Shown in pieces: positions 11,601-23,800 of a DNA stretch of 64,000 nt (positions are counted from its first letter, which is position 1; the number at the start of each line of letters is the position of its first letter). This DNA is from Coffea arabica (Eukaryota; Streptophyta; Magnoliopsida; Gentianales; Rubiaceae). The translations under genes and the position numbers were made by a program. The DNA lies in NCBI RefSeq assembly GCF_036785885.1, contig NC_092323.1, forward strand, positions 6,178,501 through 6,242,500, written 5' to 3'. The notes beneath the pieces were generated by a model. The model worked only from the letters and a program-made list of their open reading frames with translations, had not been told where the DNA came from and did not search any database.

Positions 11601-14191
11601 AGAGATATCCGCATCAGATTTGGCATGTTAACAAAACAATCATTCTCCAATGTAGAGAGAGAAGAACAGAAGTCAAGACTAAGGGTGTGTAATAGCATAA
11701 AGCCTCCAGCGAAGTTGAAAGCATGGAACTCATTGAACCTTAAATTCATGACATGACATTTTAAACCACCATGGAGAATATCACTGTAAAAATACATGGA
11801 GGCAAACGATAAGTTTGGTTGGATAGGAGAAGCTAAGTCTTGCCAAAAATAAAAAATTTGATTTCTTTTAGAATTTTTTTTTTATTGTTTTTTAGTCCCA
11901 AGTTATGCATTCATGATTGCATTACGACCACAGAGGAACTAGCAAGTCAATAATGCAAAATCCTGTTTTCGAAGTTTCTACTTCTGTTTCTTGTAGCTGT
12001 TTCGTCATGGAGGAAAGTAAGCAACATAAGGTGGACCATATGAGTTTTAGAAGATAGTCTGGGTAAGAGAAAGCAACTCTCATGTGGTATTGAAACTAAA
12101 TCGTATAGGAGAGCTGTAAAACATACCATAAGATATCCTTCCGGACAGATGCATCTTGGAAATCAATGACTTCAAGTTTTGAATTGGCTGCATTTATTAG
12201 AGACAATATAGATTCTTGGTTTAAGACACAGGGTGATCTACAAAGAATGTCAACTGCATCACACTGCACATCAAGGAAGACATCTGTAACTGGAGATAAA
12301 TCACAATCCTCAAGTTGGTCTAAGAATACTTCTATAGTGCATTTCTGGTGGTTGATTCTCTGTATAACAGCCTGAAAAAAAAAAAAAAAAGTCATCAGGG
12401 TAAAGTCCAAGAGTTAGGAAGTGTACAAGGATGCTATATCCACAAAATTCAGCACTGTAGCTATGTAAATCAAGGGATATACCTCATAGTGGCACAGAAG
12501 TTTGAAGCTTCTTATCAGAATGAAATAAGATAAACATTTGAAATCTACTTACAAGAAGAGAAATACTTCACCATACGATGGATCATAACCCCTTGGAAGG
12601 AAATAATTGAGGACTGTAGTTATCCACAAGAGTTGTGGTGTAGTTACAAAGCACGGAGCAATAAACACATTCATGAAACAAAGAGAGCTTGCCACCAATT
12701 AATTCACCCACATATATACAACCAAACGTCATCCAGAGCTGCTGAATGGGAAATCAAAAATTGCCATAACCATGGGTTTTACGTCATTCATTTCTAATCT
12801 TATTCCATCAACCCAGAAAACTTGAAAAATGAAGAATAAAAAATAAAACTTTATTCTATCAAGAAGCAAACAATACTATGTAAACTGTTCCTGCAGTAGA
12901 AGAATTTGGAGAAAAAGCGAGAAAAAAAGAGAAAAAAAAAAAACAACAACAAAACAAGTTGAATGCTAGGAAACCTTATGAAGCCATGACACGACTGCAG
13001 TATTTGGTAGCGCCTGATGCCTCTTGCAGGAATCCAGATACCTAGCAACAAGTTGTAACATAATGCAGGTTAACAAAGAATTCAATAAACCAAAACATTA
13101 TCAAATGATTCTTCCTGTTTAACGCAGGCATGTAAATTTTAAAACCATGAAAGTGCATTATTTCACCTTTTAACACTAAAGGCCATGAGTATTGGCCAGA
13201 CAGCAGTACTAGATTCAAAGAAATAGATAAATAAAATGAGAATGGGCCATCACCAATAGAAAATTCAAAGAAATTAACAAAGAACTAGTTTATCTAAAAG
13301 AAATGCCAATCACTGCTCAAATAATGGTGATGGATCAACTTAACGAGTTTTACAACCTCCTTCAGATACGACCTAACAGCAATAGAAGACTTTGAAGTAG
13401 CATTCGTGTAATATTTATCCAAAAATTATTAGTACAAGTGGGACGAAGCCTTTTCTCTACGAAACTGAAGAAAATGACAGAAACCTCCCCTAAGACCATT
13501 TTCTTTGTGATAAGTTTTACTACCATTGAAGAGGTAAAATTTTCAGCTTCTGGGCAGTGGCATTGTGGCATAATTCTTTAGCAGTTAAAGGAAATTTGCA
13601 CCTCCCCATCAGCGAACCTTAAAAGCACAAAACTTTTAAAGAGTTATCGCTTTCACACTTAATCGTCCATCGGTATCACAAAATGAACCAGGTAGCTCAG
13701 CTTCTTCTTCTTCTTCTTGTTCTTGTTCTTGTTCTTGTTCTACTTTACCCCCCCCCCCCCCCCCCCAACAACACCCACGCCCACAAAAAAATAGTAGTAG
13801 AAAATAAAAAGCACTTAACCAGCATGCAAAACTCATAATAGCATCGGAAAAAATAATAAAAAAAACCTCCACTCGTCATTGGGAGCTAAGACAATATCGA
13901 AAAGTATAAAGAGAAAACAGAGCAGAGGGTGCTTTATTAAAAATTTTTTAACCAGATATGAATTCCAAAGGGTAATCCTTTCTGGAGCCAAAAGAAGGCA
14001 GCCATTACAGGGAAAATGGCCATGATTCAGCTAAAATAAAAATGGATACGCTACTGTGAGAAAGAAACGCGCAGCATAAATTGAAAAAAAAAAAAAAAAA
14101 GAAAGAAAAAGAAAGGTTGAAAGCTAGCTAGAGGAAGAAGGAGAAGGAGAAACCTGGATTCTAAGCTGGAGACATTATTATCAAGAGACAT
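8697..14191 (-). CDS. DHU1: LRR plus WD40 protein with DWD motif, DHU1-like CUL4-DDB1 receptor
   Basis: Ten exons were deduced from GT-AG signals: 14154-14191, 12975-13041, 12127-12371, 11174-11783, 10427-11092, 9785-10225, 9265-9459, 9063-9086, 8866-8928, 8697-8780. They sum to 2433 bases, or 810 residues, with every junction in phase. The N-terminal third resembles leucine-rich repeats (for example LLHTLSLDFCSSL and MPNLMRISLCGTRV). A Ser-rich linker is followed by WD40 repeats. One blade ends DCDVKMWDLR, giving a WDxR box at about residues 650-653, the motif by which DWD proteins bind DDB1 in CUL4 ubiquitin ligases. Architecture and length fit plant proteins annotated DWD HYPERSENSITIVE TO UV-B 1. 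That name is from memory and less certain than the domains. Exon 8 is only 24 bases. Intron 1 contains CTT/GTTCTT repeats and a poly-C run (about 13695-13767). Confidence 0.78.
13695..13767. repeat. CTT/CTTGTT microsatellite and poly-C run
   Basis: Repeated 'cttctt' changes to 'cttgtt' and is followed shortly by a run of about 19 C. It lies in intron 1 of the LRR-WD40 gene. It creates a spurious Gly/Glu-rich frame on the opposite strand. Confidence 0.9.
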
Positions 14192-15159
14192 GGCTGTGCT
14201 GTCGACGAATTCAACTTCTTGGCTTTGTTGAGCGCTAAAGAAACAAGGAAAGAAAGAAAAAAGTAAAAGAACCAATGGATGATTGGTTATTGGTTGAAGC
14301 GTTGAAGAGGAAGTAATGGCAATAAAGTTAGGAAAATTCTACTACTACTATATAAGCAGAGTCAATGTTCACCATTGAGTCAATCATTATACTACTCAGA
14401 GAAGAGAGAAGTGGATAAGCACAACCCACTCACTCAGGATTCAGGGATGGTAAGCTAAACTTGTACGTAGTCTTTTTTTCAAGCCCAAAGGACTTTTGAT
14501 ATTTGTACGTAGTCGTAATGCACGTACTTATCATGCCATTTAACTCTGCCCACCAAATTTAGTTGGCTTTTTGAAGCTCCGTCAACATCGGTCCACCCGC
14601 CTTCATTAATTAATTAATGTGCGTGGATATTGAACGTGACAAATTAATAATAATAATAATGCCTAGTTACTACTACGGGGGATTCCAAGAAAGAAATCAT
14701 GCTAGCAGTAATTCACCATCTTATTCATCACCATGGATTCATAATCATGGACACATTTCTAGTGTCGTGTAGACCAAAAAAACGTTTGTTATTGACGTCG
14801 TACAAGGTAAAATGTACAATTCTTTAGATTAAGTTTCTAATTTTCCACTAAGAGAGGCAGGTGTTTTTTCTTTAATTTACCACCTAAACCCCCCCAAAAA
14901 CAACTGATGTTTCCTTTTTTATTATTATTATTATTTTGTATTTTTTTTACCATTTCGAGCTTTTGACCAACAACCGAGTGATGCAAGGTAAAATGTTCCT
15001 CAACCATATACCACTATTTATACAGCAGAAGATAATGTAGACGGTAGTAAGACAGGTGAATGTCATCGCCGATCCAACAAGTGCAGATGCTAAACTTTTA
15101 AATGGCTATGGTTTCTTACCGCAATTTCACAAGACCAATGCAAATCCCGAGCGACCTCT
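14192..15159. other. Spacer upstream of the LRR-WD40 gene
   Basis: It should hold the minus-strand promoter and leader of the LRR-WD40 gene. A TATA-like 'tatata' lies near 14348 on the plus strand. Beyond about 14450 it is AT-rich with short homopolymers. No gene seen. Confidence 0.5.
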
Positions 15160-15233
15160 ATTGCGACTAGGGGTGCTGTCGAGTCGAGTCGAGCTCGAGT
15201 AGTGTAGTGAGCTCAAGTTCATTAAGCTCCTCT
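15160..15233. repeat. 74-bp tandem duplication of a hAT left end plus flank
   Basis: The segment 'attgcgac' plus 'taggggtgctgtcgagtcga' recurs 74 bp downstream at 15234 with few changes. The duplicated unit includes the target-site sequence and the first roughly 65 bases of the hAT element starting at 15242. The duplication therefore arose after or during that insertion. Confidence 0.75.
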
Positions 15234-15505
15234 ATTACGACTAGGGGTGCTGTCGAGTCGAGTCGAACTCGAGTAGTGCACTGCACTACTCGAGCTTGAC
15301 TCGAGGCAAAATAACCATGCTCGAGCTCGTCAAGCTTTTAAAATTCGAACTCGAGTTTAATTAAATGTAATTAATTCAAATCAAAGTCAATCGAGCTTAT
15401 TCGAGTTCAATCAAGTCTAATCAAACTCAAGTAATAAAAATTAATATTTTATATATAATTTTAAATAAAGGATATTATTGACATTTCACAATAATTAAAA
15501 TTAAA

Positions 15506-16916
15506 GGGATAATTGCAGAAACCTCCTCTAAGATTTCTGACATTTGCACTGACCTCCCATCTAGGTTTAGAAATTGCATTCACCTCCCCTGAACAGTAAC
15601 AATTCGTTGCAGAAACCTCCCTGACAGCTTGATGTCCCATTAAAAAATTATTTGTAGAAGTGAGATAAAACATTTCTTCCAATTTTGCCCTCATCTTGCT
15701 TGACAATTATTATTTGCTTGACAATTGCTTAACTAATTATCTAATTAGTTAATAGTTAAGATAATTAACTATTATCTATTAACTAATTAACTAATTAACT
15801 AATTAATTAATTAACTAATTAACTAATTTCTATTTATCTAATTTACTAATTAACTAATTATCTAATTAACTAAAGTTGTTGTCTGTCTGAAACTAATAAA
15901 CTATTTGCATGTTAAACTAATTAACTGCTTAACTAATTAACTAATTAACTAACTAACTGATTAACAGACTATTTGCATGTTAAACTATATGCAGTACGCA
16001 TTACCTATTTAAAGTATCGGCTCTTTATGGGTATTTTACTTTCAAACATTTAATTTATGATAAAAACATCAATGTTTGTAAGTAAAATTCAAAAAGTGTT
16101 ACAGTAAAATTTAAATTAGTTAATTAGTTAATTAATTAATTAGATAATTAGTTAGTTAATTAGTTAAGCAGTTAATTAGTTAATTAGTTTAACATGCAAA
16201 TAGTTTATTAGTTTCGGATAGACAACAGCTTTAGTTAATTAGATAATTAGACAATTAGTTAATTAGATAAACAAAATTTAGTTAATTAGTTAATTAATTA
16301 ATTAGATAATTAGTTAGTTAAGTAGTTAATTAGTTAATTAGTTCAACATGCAAATAGTTTGTTAGTTTCGGACAGACAACAGCTTTAGTTAATTAGATAA
16401 TTATTTAATTAGTTAATTAGATAAATATAAATTAGTTAATTAGTTAATTAATTAATTAAATAATTAGTTAATTAGTAATAGTTAATAGTTAATTAGTTTA
16501 ACTATGCAGAAATAGTTTGATTAGTTAATAACTATTAACAATTAGATAATTAGTTATTAGTTTAACTATGAAGAAATAGTTTGATTAGTTAATTAGTTAA
16601 TTAGATAATTAATTAATTAGATAATTAGTTAATTAGATAAAATAGAAATTAGTTAATTAGTTAATTAATTTAATTATGCAAAAATAGTTTGATTAGTTTA
16701 ATTTGTTTAACAAATTAAACGTTGGTTTTGATGAAAGTACTCAAACCTTTCATCTGATAAAGTCAAATCCAATAGGGGTACTCTAGTAATTTCACACACT
16801 TTTACCTTTTAAATTAGTTCCAACTTTTTCTAGTGGAGGTTAATGTAATTTCAAAATTAATAGGGGAGGTCAGTGTAAATATCAGAAATCTCAGGGGAGG
16901 TTTCTGCAATTATTCC
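15506..16916. mobile_element. Mutator-like TIR element nested in the hAT copy
   Basis: Long inverted ends of about 50 bp: the left begins 'gggataattgcagaaacctc' and the right, reverse-complemented, begins 'ggaataattgcagaaacctc'. A perfect 9-bp target duplication AAAATTAAA (15497-15505 and 16917-16925) points to the Mutator superfamily. The 1411-bp body encodes no transposase. It is almost entirely imperfect TTAATTAG repeats arranged as a palindrome. Confidence 0.85.
15720..16690. repeat. TTAATTAG-type low-complexity inverted repeat
   Basis: The left half is made of 'aactaattaactaatt' and the right half of its complement 'ttagttaattagttaatt'. A more specific block at about 15870-15990, with 'gttgtctgtctgaaactaat' and 'actatttgcatgttaaacta', reappears inverted at about 16156-16240 and again at 16316-16400. 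The right arm has thus been duplicated. The transcript could fold into a very long hairpin. Confidence 0.85.
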
Positions 16917-17113
16917 AAAATTAAAATATATATTATAAAAAAACTCGATAGAGCTCGTCGAACTCTCGAGTATTATATTTTCAAGATCAAACTCGACTCG
17001 ATAGTTCTAACGAGCAGTTCAAGCTCGAGATTGAGCTTGGTCAACTGAGCTCGAGCTGCTGACCAAGTAGCTCGCGAGCAGCTAGTTGGTTTAGCTCCAA
17101 CCCTAATTACGAC

Positions 17114-18255
17114 CGTGTGGTGGTTTAAGCAGGTGCACCGACATTTCGTCTTAACCGATCTACGTAAGGTAAAAGTAAACATTCGAGTGGAGGAAATGCT
17201 GCGTTGAAGATCATTAGCGCTACAGAGATTGGAGTCAGACGACTCGGCTTGTGGGCACCACTGCACCAGTGGACGATACTTTCATTTGTTTCGATCTGCG
17301 CAATTCTAATCCGTCTTTTGTTTTCCCTGCGCTGCTCGCGGATATGAACTACTATAGAATTGTAATGTGTAGTTTGGACTTCACTCCTTGTTATTTACAC
17401 TCCCTCTATCATTTTTATTATATAATTTTTATTTATTAAACTATATGATACAATAATAAATGATGAAAGTGTAAATAACTAAATATGGAGTGTCAATAAT
17501 ATTTTCCTTTTTCAATAACAAAATGATTATAGCGAGCATTGTTGAATATGTTTGATGCGGTAGCAGAAGCGTAAATTTTGGATTCATTTTACGAACAAAA
17601 TTGATAGAAGAACAAAGGATCAAATTACGTTCAAACCCTAAACACGGATCTTTGAGTCAATGATAACGAGAGAAAATTTTCAAACAATTGGAATAACCAA
17701 GCAAAAATTCATTAATATTTGATGAAAAAGGAATCCCTTACAAAAATCCTAACTATGCCTTTATAAGTCACAATGAGCCCTACTCTTAAAAAAGGAAACA
17801 AAACATACGTAAAACCCAAAACAAACAAAAGTGCGTTATTTGACTGGAATGTTATCTGACAATAATGTTTGACTCTACGTCCGATTTAATGATAATCATC
17901 CATTTATTTTAGTAGTTCTATAAGCTAAACAAGAACTAGAATATGACGGGCCATATGTCGAGTGCCTGACTCGACTTGACTTAGCTTCATTCACGATCTT
18001 TTCTCTTTCACCATACAATTACAATCCTTATGCATAAAATTAATAAGAAAACTAATAAATATACTACTAAAAATAATATGATTAACCAATTATTCAACTT
18101 AATCAATTTTTTTGGTAGTTATATTGATACATAATGATGGATTGAAGAACTAAAGAATCCTCGAACCGTATCAATGTTAAAACTATTCTATTATCAAATT
18201 TTCTCCAAATCTCGGTATATACATCCAACCTTTACCATGAATTCCCGTCAATCAG
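17114..18255. other. AT-rich spacer
   Basis: No gene, RNA or complete repeat is recognised. Several short A/T-rich frames have no family signature. Confidence 0.5.
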
Positions 18256-18260
18256 TATTA

Positions 18261-19900
18261 GGGGTAATTACATGTACTTCCCTTATGGTCTGGCAAAATT
18301 ACAAAACAAAACCCCCGAGGTTAGGCAAAACTACAAATCCCCTCGCCCCAACAAAACAAAAAGAACGGGCAAAAAGATACCCTCTTAATGTCCATGGACG
18401 TTAGACATTGAGCCGATGTCAGCAAAAATGTAGCACCAAGGCCCAGAAATACCCTCATAGTGCCCGTGTCTCATGAACAGCAAATATTAGCTTCCATATT
18501 TACCCTTTTCCGCTAAAGGGCCGCATTGTTTGCACACAGAGTAAAACACGTGTACGAAGAGTCGGTTAATAAAATAAAGAAGGAATTCTCCTGTCCCAAA
18601 TCGTAAAGCTGCAACTCGGGTGGCAAGCGCTAAAAACTATTACGGGTGAGTTTTGGATCCTTTCACTTTGGGTTTAGGAAATCTTTTGGGTTCTACAGAT
18701 TTGGGATTATCAAGCTAACTGCAAAAAGCTAAAAAATGAATGAAATTCTTGTATCAAATTTACAGTTATGATGATTACTTATGATTTGGAGTTCTTATCA
18801 AACAACAGTTACAGCGACGAAAAGGGCAGAGTGGTTCTTACCTTTCATTTTCGACTGGTTGGGAAGCTTTTTCTTTTTTCTTTTTTTTTTTTAAAAAAAA
18901 AAATTTCAGTACTTTTTCCTGAAATATGTTTTATTAGATCTGCAACTGGCCTGTCCATATTCCATAACGATTATGGCGCGTCGGTTAGACTGGCTCTATG
19001 TGTTGTATCGAAACAACATTAATATCAATTGTTCATGAAAATGTTACTGTTTCAGATTTTTAATACACGGATGCATATAGTATACGCACCATTGCAGCAA
19101 TGAGAGCTTCAAGGTATGCGTACTGGACGGACCTGGTGGTAGAAGCTTCAACTTAACCTGAGATGCTCGACTTGGACTTCTGCAGAATAAATGGACTTGA
19201 GAGTTTCGCTGCTTAGGAGCTTGAATAACATCAATTTCCTGTAAAAATGTCTCCTTTCGTTTTAAATCATCAACAAAGGCCATTTTTTTTTTTTAAGGTT
19301 AGAGCCCTCGACACAACCATACAAATCAAGATCGGGTAAAGGGTTACCAATTTTGCTTTGCTCCTTTCTTGGCACAAACCAAAATGCTTTGACAACGAGT
19401 GCTCTCTGATTTTGATGAAGCAGTAATCATGGTCTTCAATCCAATTTTTCCTGTGCGATTTTTTCATTTTTCTTTTGGATGAAAATCATCTATAATGTGG
19501 CTAGGTTGGTTTGAGTGGCCTTAAAGAGGAGAGAGGGGGAGCAGGGGACGACAGGACAGGCTTTAAGAATCTTTTGATGGTGTGAGTGATAAAATGGCTT
19601 TTGGATTTGGCGCATAAGGGGTACGTTGGTAATCTAGTAAAGTTATATTTTTGGCTCTGTCTTTCTACATTTTCCATCGGGCAAAATTAACAGACGTTAG
19701 TGGGAAGTTGTAATTTGATCAAATCTCAAGGTTCATTTGGTAATTTGGCCAAACCACAAGGGAGGTAAATGTAATTAAACTAACTGTCAACTACTGTGGC
19801 AATTTGGCCGAACCAGAGGGAGGTAAATGTAATTAAACTAACTGCTAACTGCTAACTGCTAACTGCTAACTGCTAACTGCTAACTGCTAACTGCTGTGGC
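18261..19900. mobile_element. Candidate Mutator-like element with captured sequence
   Basis: The left end 'ggggtaattacatgtacttc' followed by 'ccttatggtctggcaaaatt' matches, inverted, the sequence ending near 19780 ('aatttggccaaaccacaagg' then 'gaggtaaatgtaattaaac'). That gives an imperfect inverted repeat of about 40 bp. The right end is partly repeated at 19797-19840. No target duplication was found. On the minus strand the interior has two exon-like blocks with plausible splice signals, at about 19350-19440 and 19100-19230 (the latter including QAPKQRNSQVHLF). No parent gene was recognised. Confidence 0.45.
19843..19896. repeat. 7-bp tandem repeat (TAACTGC)n
   Basis: About eight perfect copies of a 7-bp unit directly follow the second copy of the inverted-repeat end of the preceding element. 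Confidence 0.9.
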
Positions 19901-20811
19901 AATTAATATGCCCCTCAAGCTGTGCTAACATGTCTGATTGATAATCTTGGTGGGAAGGATCAATAAATCAATTATAGATAAGCTCAAATTAGTACTGTAC
20001 ATAATTAAATATGAGCTCTTATATTTTGTGCCCTATTAGAGGTAGGTCCTGTATTTAGTTGTTTGCAAAAGTCGATAAAGTTTACGCAATTTAAGAGGTG
20101 GATGATAATGTTTGAAATTTATAATGAGCCCACTCTATATATTTTTTGTACTTATTATACGTCTTAAGAGCACATAATAGAATAAATCATTTAATATACC
20201 ACATTTTTTTGTATAGGTACTTGGCTTGGAAGAATTTTGAAACAGGTAGAAATCATACTGTCTAAGTAAGGCCTGAGGATAGTCCTTGTTCTTTGAAAGA
20301 AAAAAAGAATTTACTAGCATCAATTTAGTGGAGTGGATGCTGTACTAGTTACAAGTAAATTATGGAATTGGTCCTCAGTTTATGTCTGGCATAAGCTTTT
20401 TGGTTTTGTACTGCTTTTCCAAGCAGACTAACCGTGATTCCTCACTTACCTTGATACTTGAAGTCGTAGCCTAGTTTAATTTTGTACACTTTTTGCCCTT
20501 CCATGCGGTAATTGTCCTTGTTCTTACTATAGAACTAGTGCATTATATAGGATAAAACTGAATAACATCAAGAACCATGCATCCAAATTTTCTAATTTAA
20601 AAATATATTTACACTGACAACCAACGTAGGAAATATTCCTCTTATATATGCTGCCATAACATAGAGGAAAAATGGCAGTTACAAGAAATTTGTATCCAAT
20701 ATGTAGGAGAAGGTGATTCTGCTAATGGGAGAGACCGCACCTATTGTGAAGAAAATTTATGATAGAAGTTTTCCTTCATATCATGAGTGGCAATTCGGCG
20801 TAGATTTGAAG
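19900..20811. other. AT-rich spacer left of the hAT element
   Basis: Nothing recognisable as a gene. It forms the left flank of the 4.4-kb hAT insertion. Confidence 0.5.
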
Positions 20812-20819
20812 GTTATGAG

Positions 20820-23800
20820 CAGGGGCGGAGGGAAGGGGGGGGCCAGGGGGGGCAACCGCCCCCCTCCAATTGTTAAAAAAAAAAATTTCTAAGTAAAAAA
20901 AATTTTATTATTATGTTTTGCCCCCCCAAAAATTAATCAAAAAATTTACTTTGCCCCCCCAAGAGCCCAAATAATAATATTTGAAAGTTCAAATAACAAA
21001 GAATTATTTTCTTAACGTATGGAGTGCAAAGAAAAGATAGCCAGACACCAGTTAGTTAACTTTGGCAATTGACTGCCACAATTCTTCTTCCTAAGTAGAA
21101 ATGTCAAAGTAGAAAATAGAAACGTCAAAGGCTTGAGCCTTGAAGAACTTTCTCCTGTGAAGGCTTGAAGAAACTTTTTCCTGTGAAGACCTTCCCCCGC
21201 TGGCTAAGGAATGCCAGCCCTCAATGTCACCGTCAACATTCCCAGTCGGAAATGGATCCCGGTGGCTGCCCCTCCAATCGAAGATCTTCAGTTGCAACGC
21301 CAAAATCTCCTCTGATTAGGCACGTATTAGAACAACGCCAGGTGAGTGTTTTTCCGCACCACCAACTCCTCTGCTCTAGCAACTTCAGCCAGGAAAGAAA
21401 TCAATTCCTCGTTAAATCCCCACGTCCTGATTCTTAATTTTCCTCAATCATCATCGCCCATATCGAATATCTTCTAACCCAGATTTTACTTTTCTTGCCC
21501 CCAAAATCCCCTGTTCGCTTCCGATGAGTTTCCAAGCAATGGCTTTTGATCATTTCCAACCCCACATTTTGCGGCCTTCATGCACGGCGATATTCCCTGG
21601 AGGACACTGCATCTGCCCAGACTGCCCTCTTTCTGATTTGCAATAGATGAAACCCCCGAGCTGAATTTCATTTCTCTCAAGAATGATTATGTGAATTCAA
21701 TGAGTAGCATCGTTTTCCACTTAGGTGATTTGTTTGATAATCATAATGGTGAAGTCAGGTTTGACTTGAAGAATGATTATAGAAGAAAGTAAGGATTGTA
21801 CATTTGTACCATTGCATTTTGCATGGTCTAGCCGTCTAGGTAATTTTTTTTTTTACAATTGGAGGGGTGTAAAAATTTTTTTTTTACTTAGAAATTTATT
21901 TAGTGAAATGTGGGTGTAAAAAAGTTCGCCCGCTAGTTGTTTGATGAATTGATCAAGAGGAACTTGTATTATTTTTCGTACTTGTAGCATTGAGTTTTAT
22001 TGGGCAAATAACTTGTCGCATTGAGTTTTAGTTTTCTGCTTGTCATTTTAATGATTTTATTTTATCATTGCTTTATTTATCATGGTTTTCTAGACAGCAG
22101 GCAGTAAGACCTCCTGAATATTTGTTCCTCTAGAATTGTCTATCTTTGTTTCTCGACATTGTGCTGAGAATTTGCTATGCAATTTAAGGAGTTTAAATTG
22201 TACATATTTATTATGGTCGGTTTCCGTTTATACTTTATAGTAATGCTTGTTTAGACTATAGAAACTTTTACTGGCATGGATAGTTATTGATTATTTTTCG
22301 GATTACAGTAGTTGATGAGTTCAAGTAGGTGTTAGTTGTTCAAGTTCAGCCGATTTAATAACAAGCTATGAAAACTTCCTTGAGATATGTTTGAAATGAG
22401 AACTTGTTCTGCTCTAATGGAGATCTTTTATCATTTGTTTGCATTTTATTATTCAATAATACTTTGTGCATGTCACTTATGTCTACTTAGGTTGCAAATG
22501 TTCTTGCTGCTTTTATTCCATCTCTATAGGCCATAATCAGCATTTCTCAATCAATTTTATTTCGATTACAGGTTGTTGTTTGTTGCAAATATAGTGGTAA
22601 TGGCCAACAGGACAATTGATTCTTTTTTCAAGAAAAGACGTCTAGAACCAAGTGGAAGTGGTGAAATTCCTTGTCCTCTTCGTGATTCTTCTCCTAAGCA
22701 TCAAACAAATAAATTTTGTAGAGCTGAATCATTAGAGTTTGATATTTCATCCATAGAACGTGATCCTGGAAAGAGAAAATCCATTTGGGAATATCTAGAG
22801 CATCAAAGGGATGAGGTACGGAGAGCATATACTAAATTTGGGCCATACCAACCTGAGCTTCCGATTGAATCAATGGTTGTTGACAAGAAGGGCCGACGTT
22901 TCCTTTTCTCTTGGTATAAATTGTTTCCAGATTGGTTGGAATTTTCTCCAACAAAGAATGCTGCCTTTTGTCTTCCTTGCTCACTTTTTTCCAAGCCAAC
23001 GGACCGTTTTGGATCAATGGCCTTCACAACTAGTGGATTTAGATCATGGAAGAAGGTAAATGATGGAAAAAATTGTGCTTTTTTAAATCACATTGGAAAA
23101 GATCCTAACTCATCACACAAAGTGGCAATGCAATGCTATCATGATTTGGGAAACTCATTGCAACATCTTGACAAAATTATTGAGAAGCAAAATTCTGAGC
23201 AGGTTGCAAAAAATCGGTTGCAACTTCAAGTTTCCATAGATGCTGCAAAATGGTGTGCATTTCAAGCGGTGGCTTTTAGGGGTCATGATGAAAGTTTAGA
23301 TTCTAACAATCGAGGTAATTTTATTGAGTTGATCAAGCATGTGTCTTCTTATAATGAAAAAGTGGCTGCTGTGGTTCTTGATAATGCTCCTCGAAATGCA
23401 TCTTATACTTCTCCTACGATCCAAAAGGAGATATTGTCCATTTGGTCGATCAAGATACAAAAGCATATTCGAGAGGAGATTAGTGATTCAAAATTTTCTA
23501 TACTTGTTGATGAGGCTCAAGATAGATCAAAAAGAGAGCAAATGGCTATTGTTCTTAGATTTGTGGACAAGCAAGGCTATATTCGAGAGAGATTTTTTGA
23601 CATTGTTCATGTGCACGAAACCAATTCCTTGACTTTGAAGAAGGAGATATGTGATGTCCTTTCTCGCCATAATCTTAGTGTGCAAAACATTCGTGGCCAA
23701 GGATATGATGGAGCTAGTAACATGCGTGGAGAATGGAATGGACTGCAAGCATTATTTATTCAGGAGTGCCCCTATGCATATTATATTCACTGTTTTGCTC

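Larger units (their letters stand above)
15242..17105. mobile_element. Non-autonomous hAT element, split by a nested insertion
   Basis: Ends 'taggggtgctg' and 'ctccaacccta' form short imperfect inverted repeats, with GAGCTCGAG-rich subterminal sequence on both sides. An 8-bp target duplication ATTACGAC flanks it exactly (15234-15241 and 17106-17113). Eight-base duplications are diagnostic of hAT elements. Without the nested insertion the element is about 440 bp and non-coding. Confidence 0.8.

Noticed and set aside
13636-13872. Minus-strand frame with Gly and Glu runs
   Set aside because: Produced by the poly-C and CTT/GTTCTT microsatellites in intron 1 of the LRR-WD40 gene.
19843-19896. CRISPR-like or telomere-like array
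   Set aside because: A simple 7-bp microsatellite without spacers, and not the plant telomere unit TTTAGGG.
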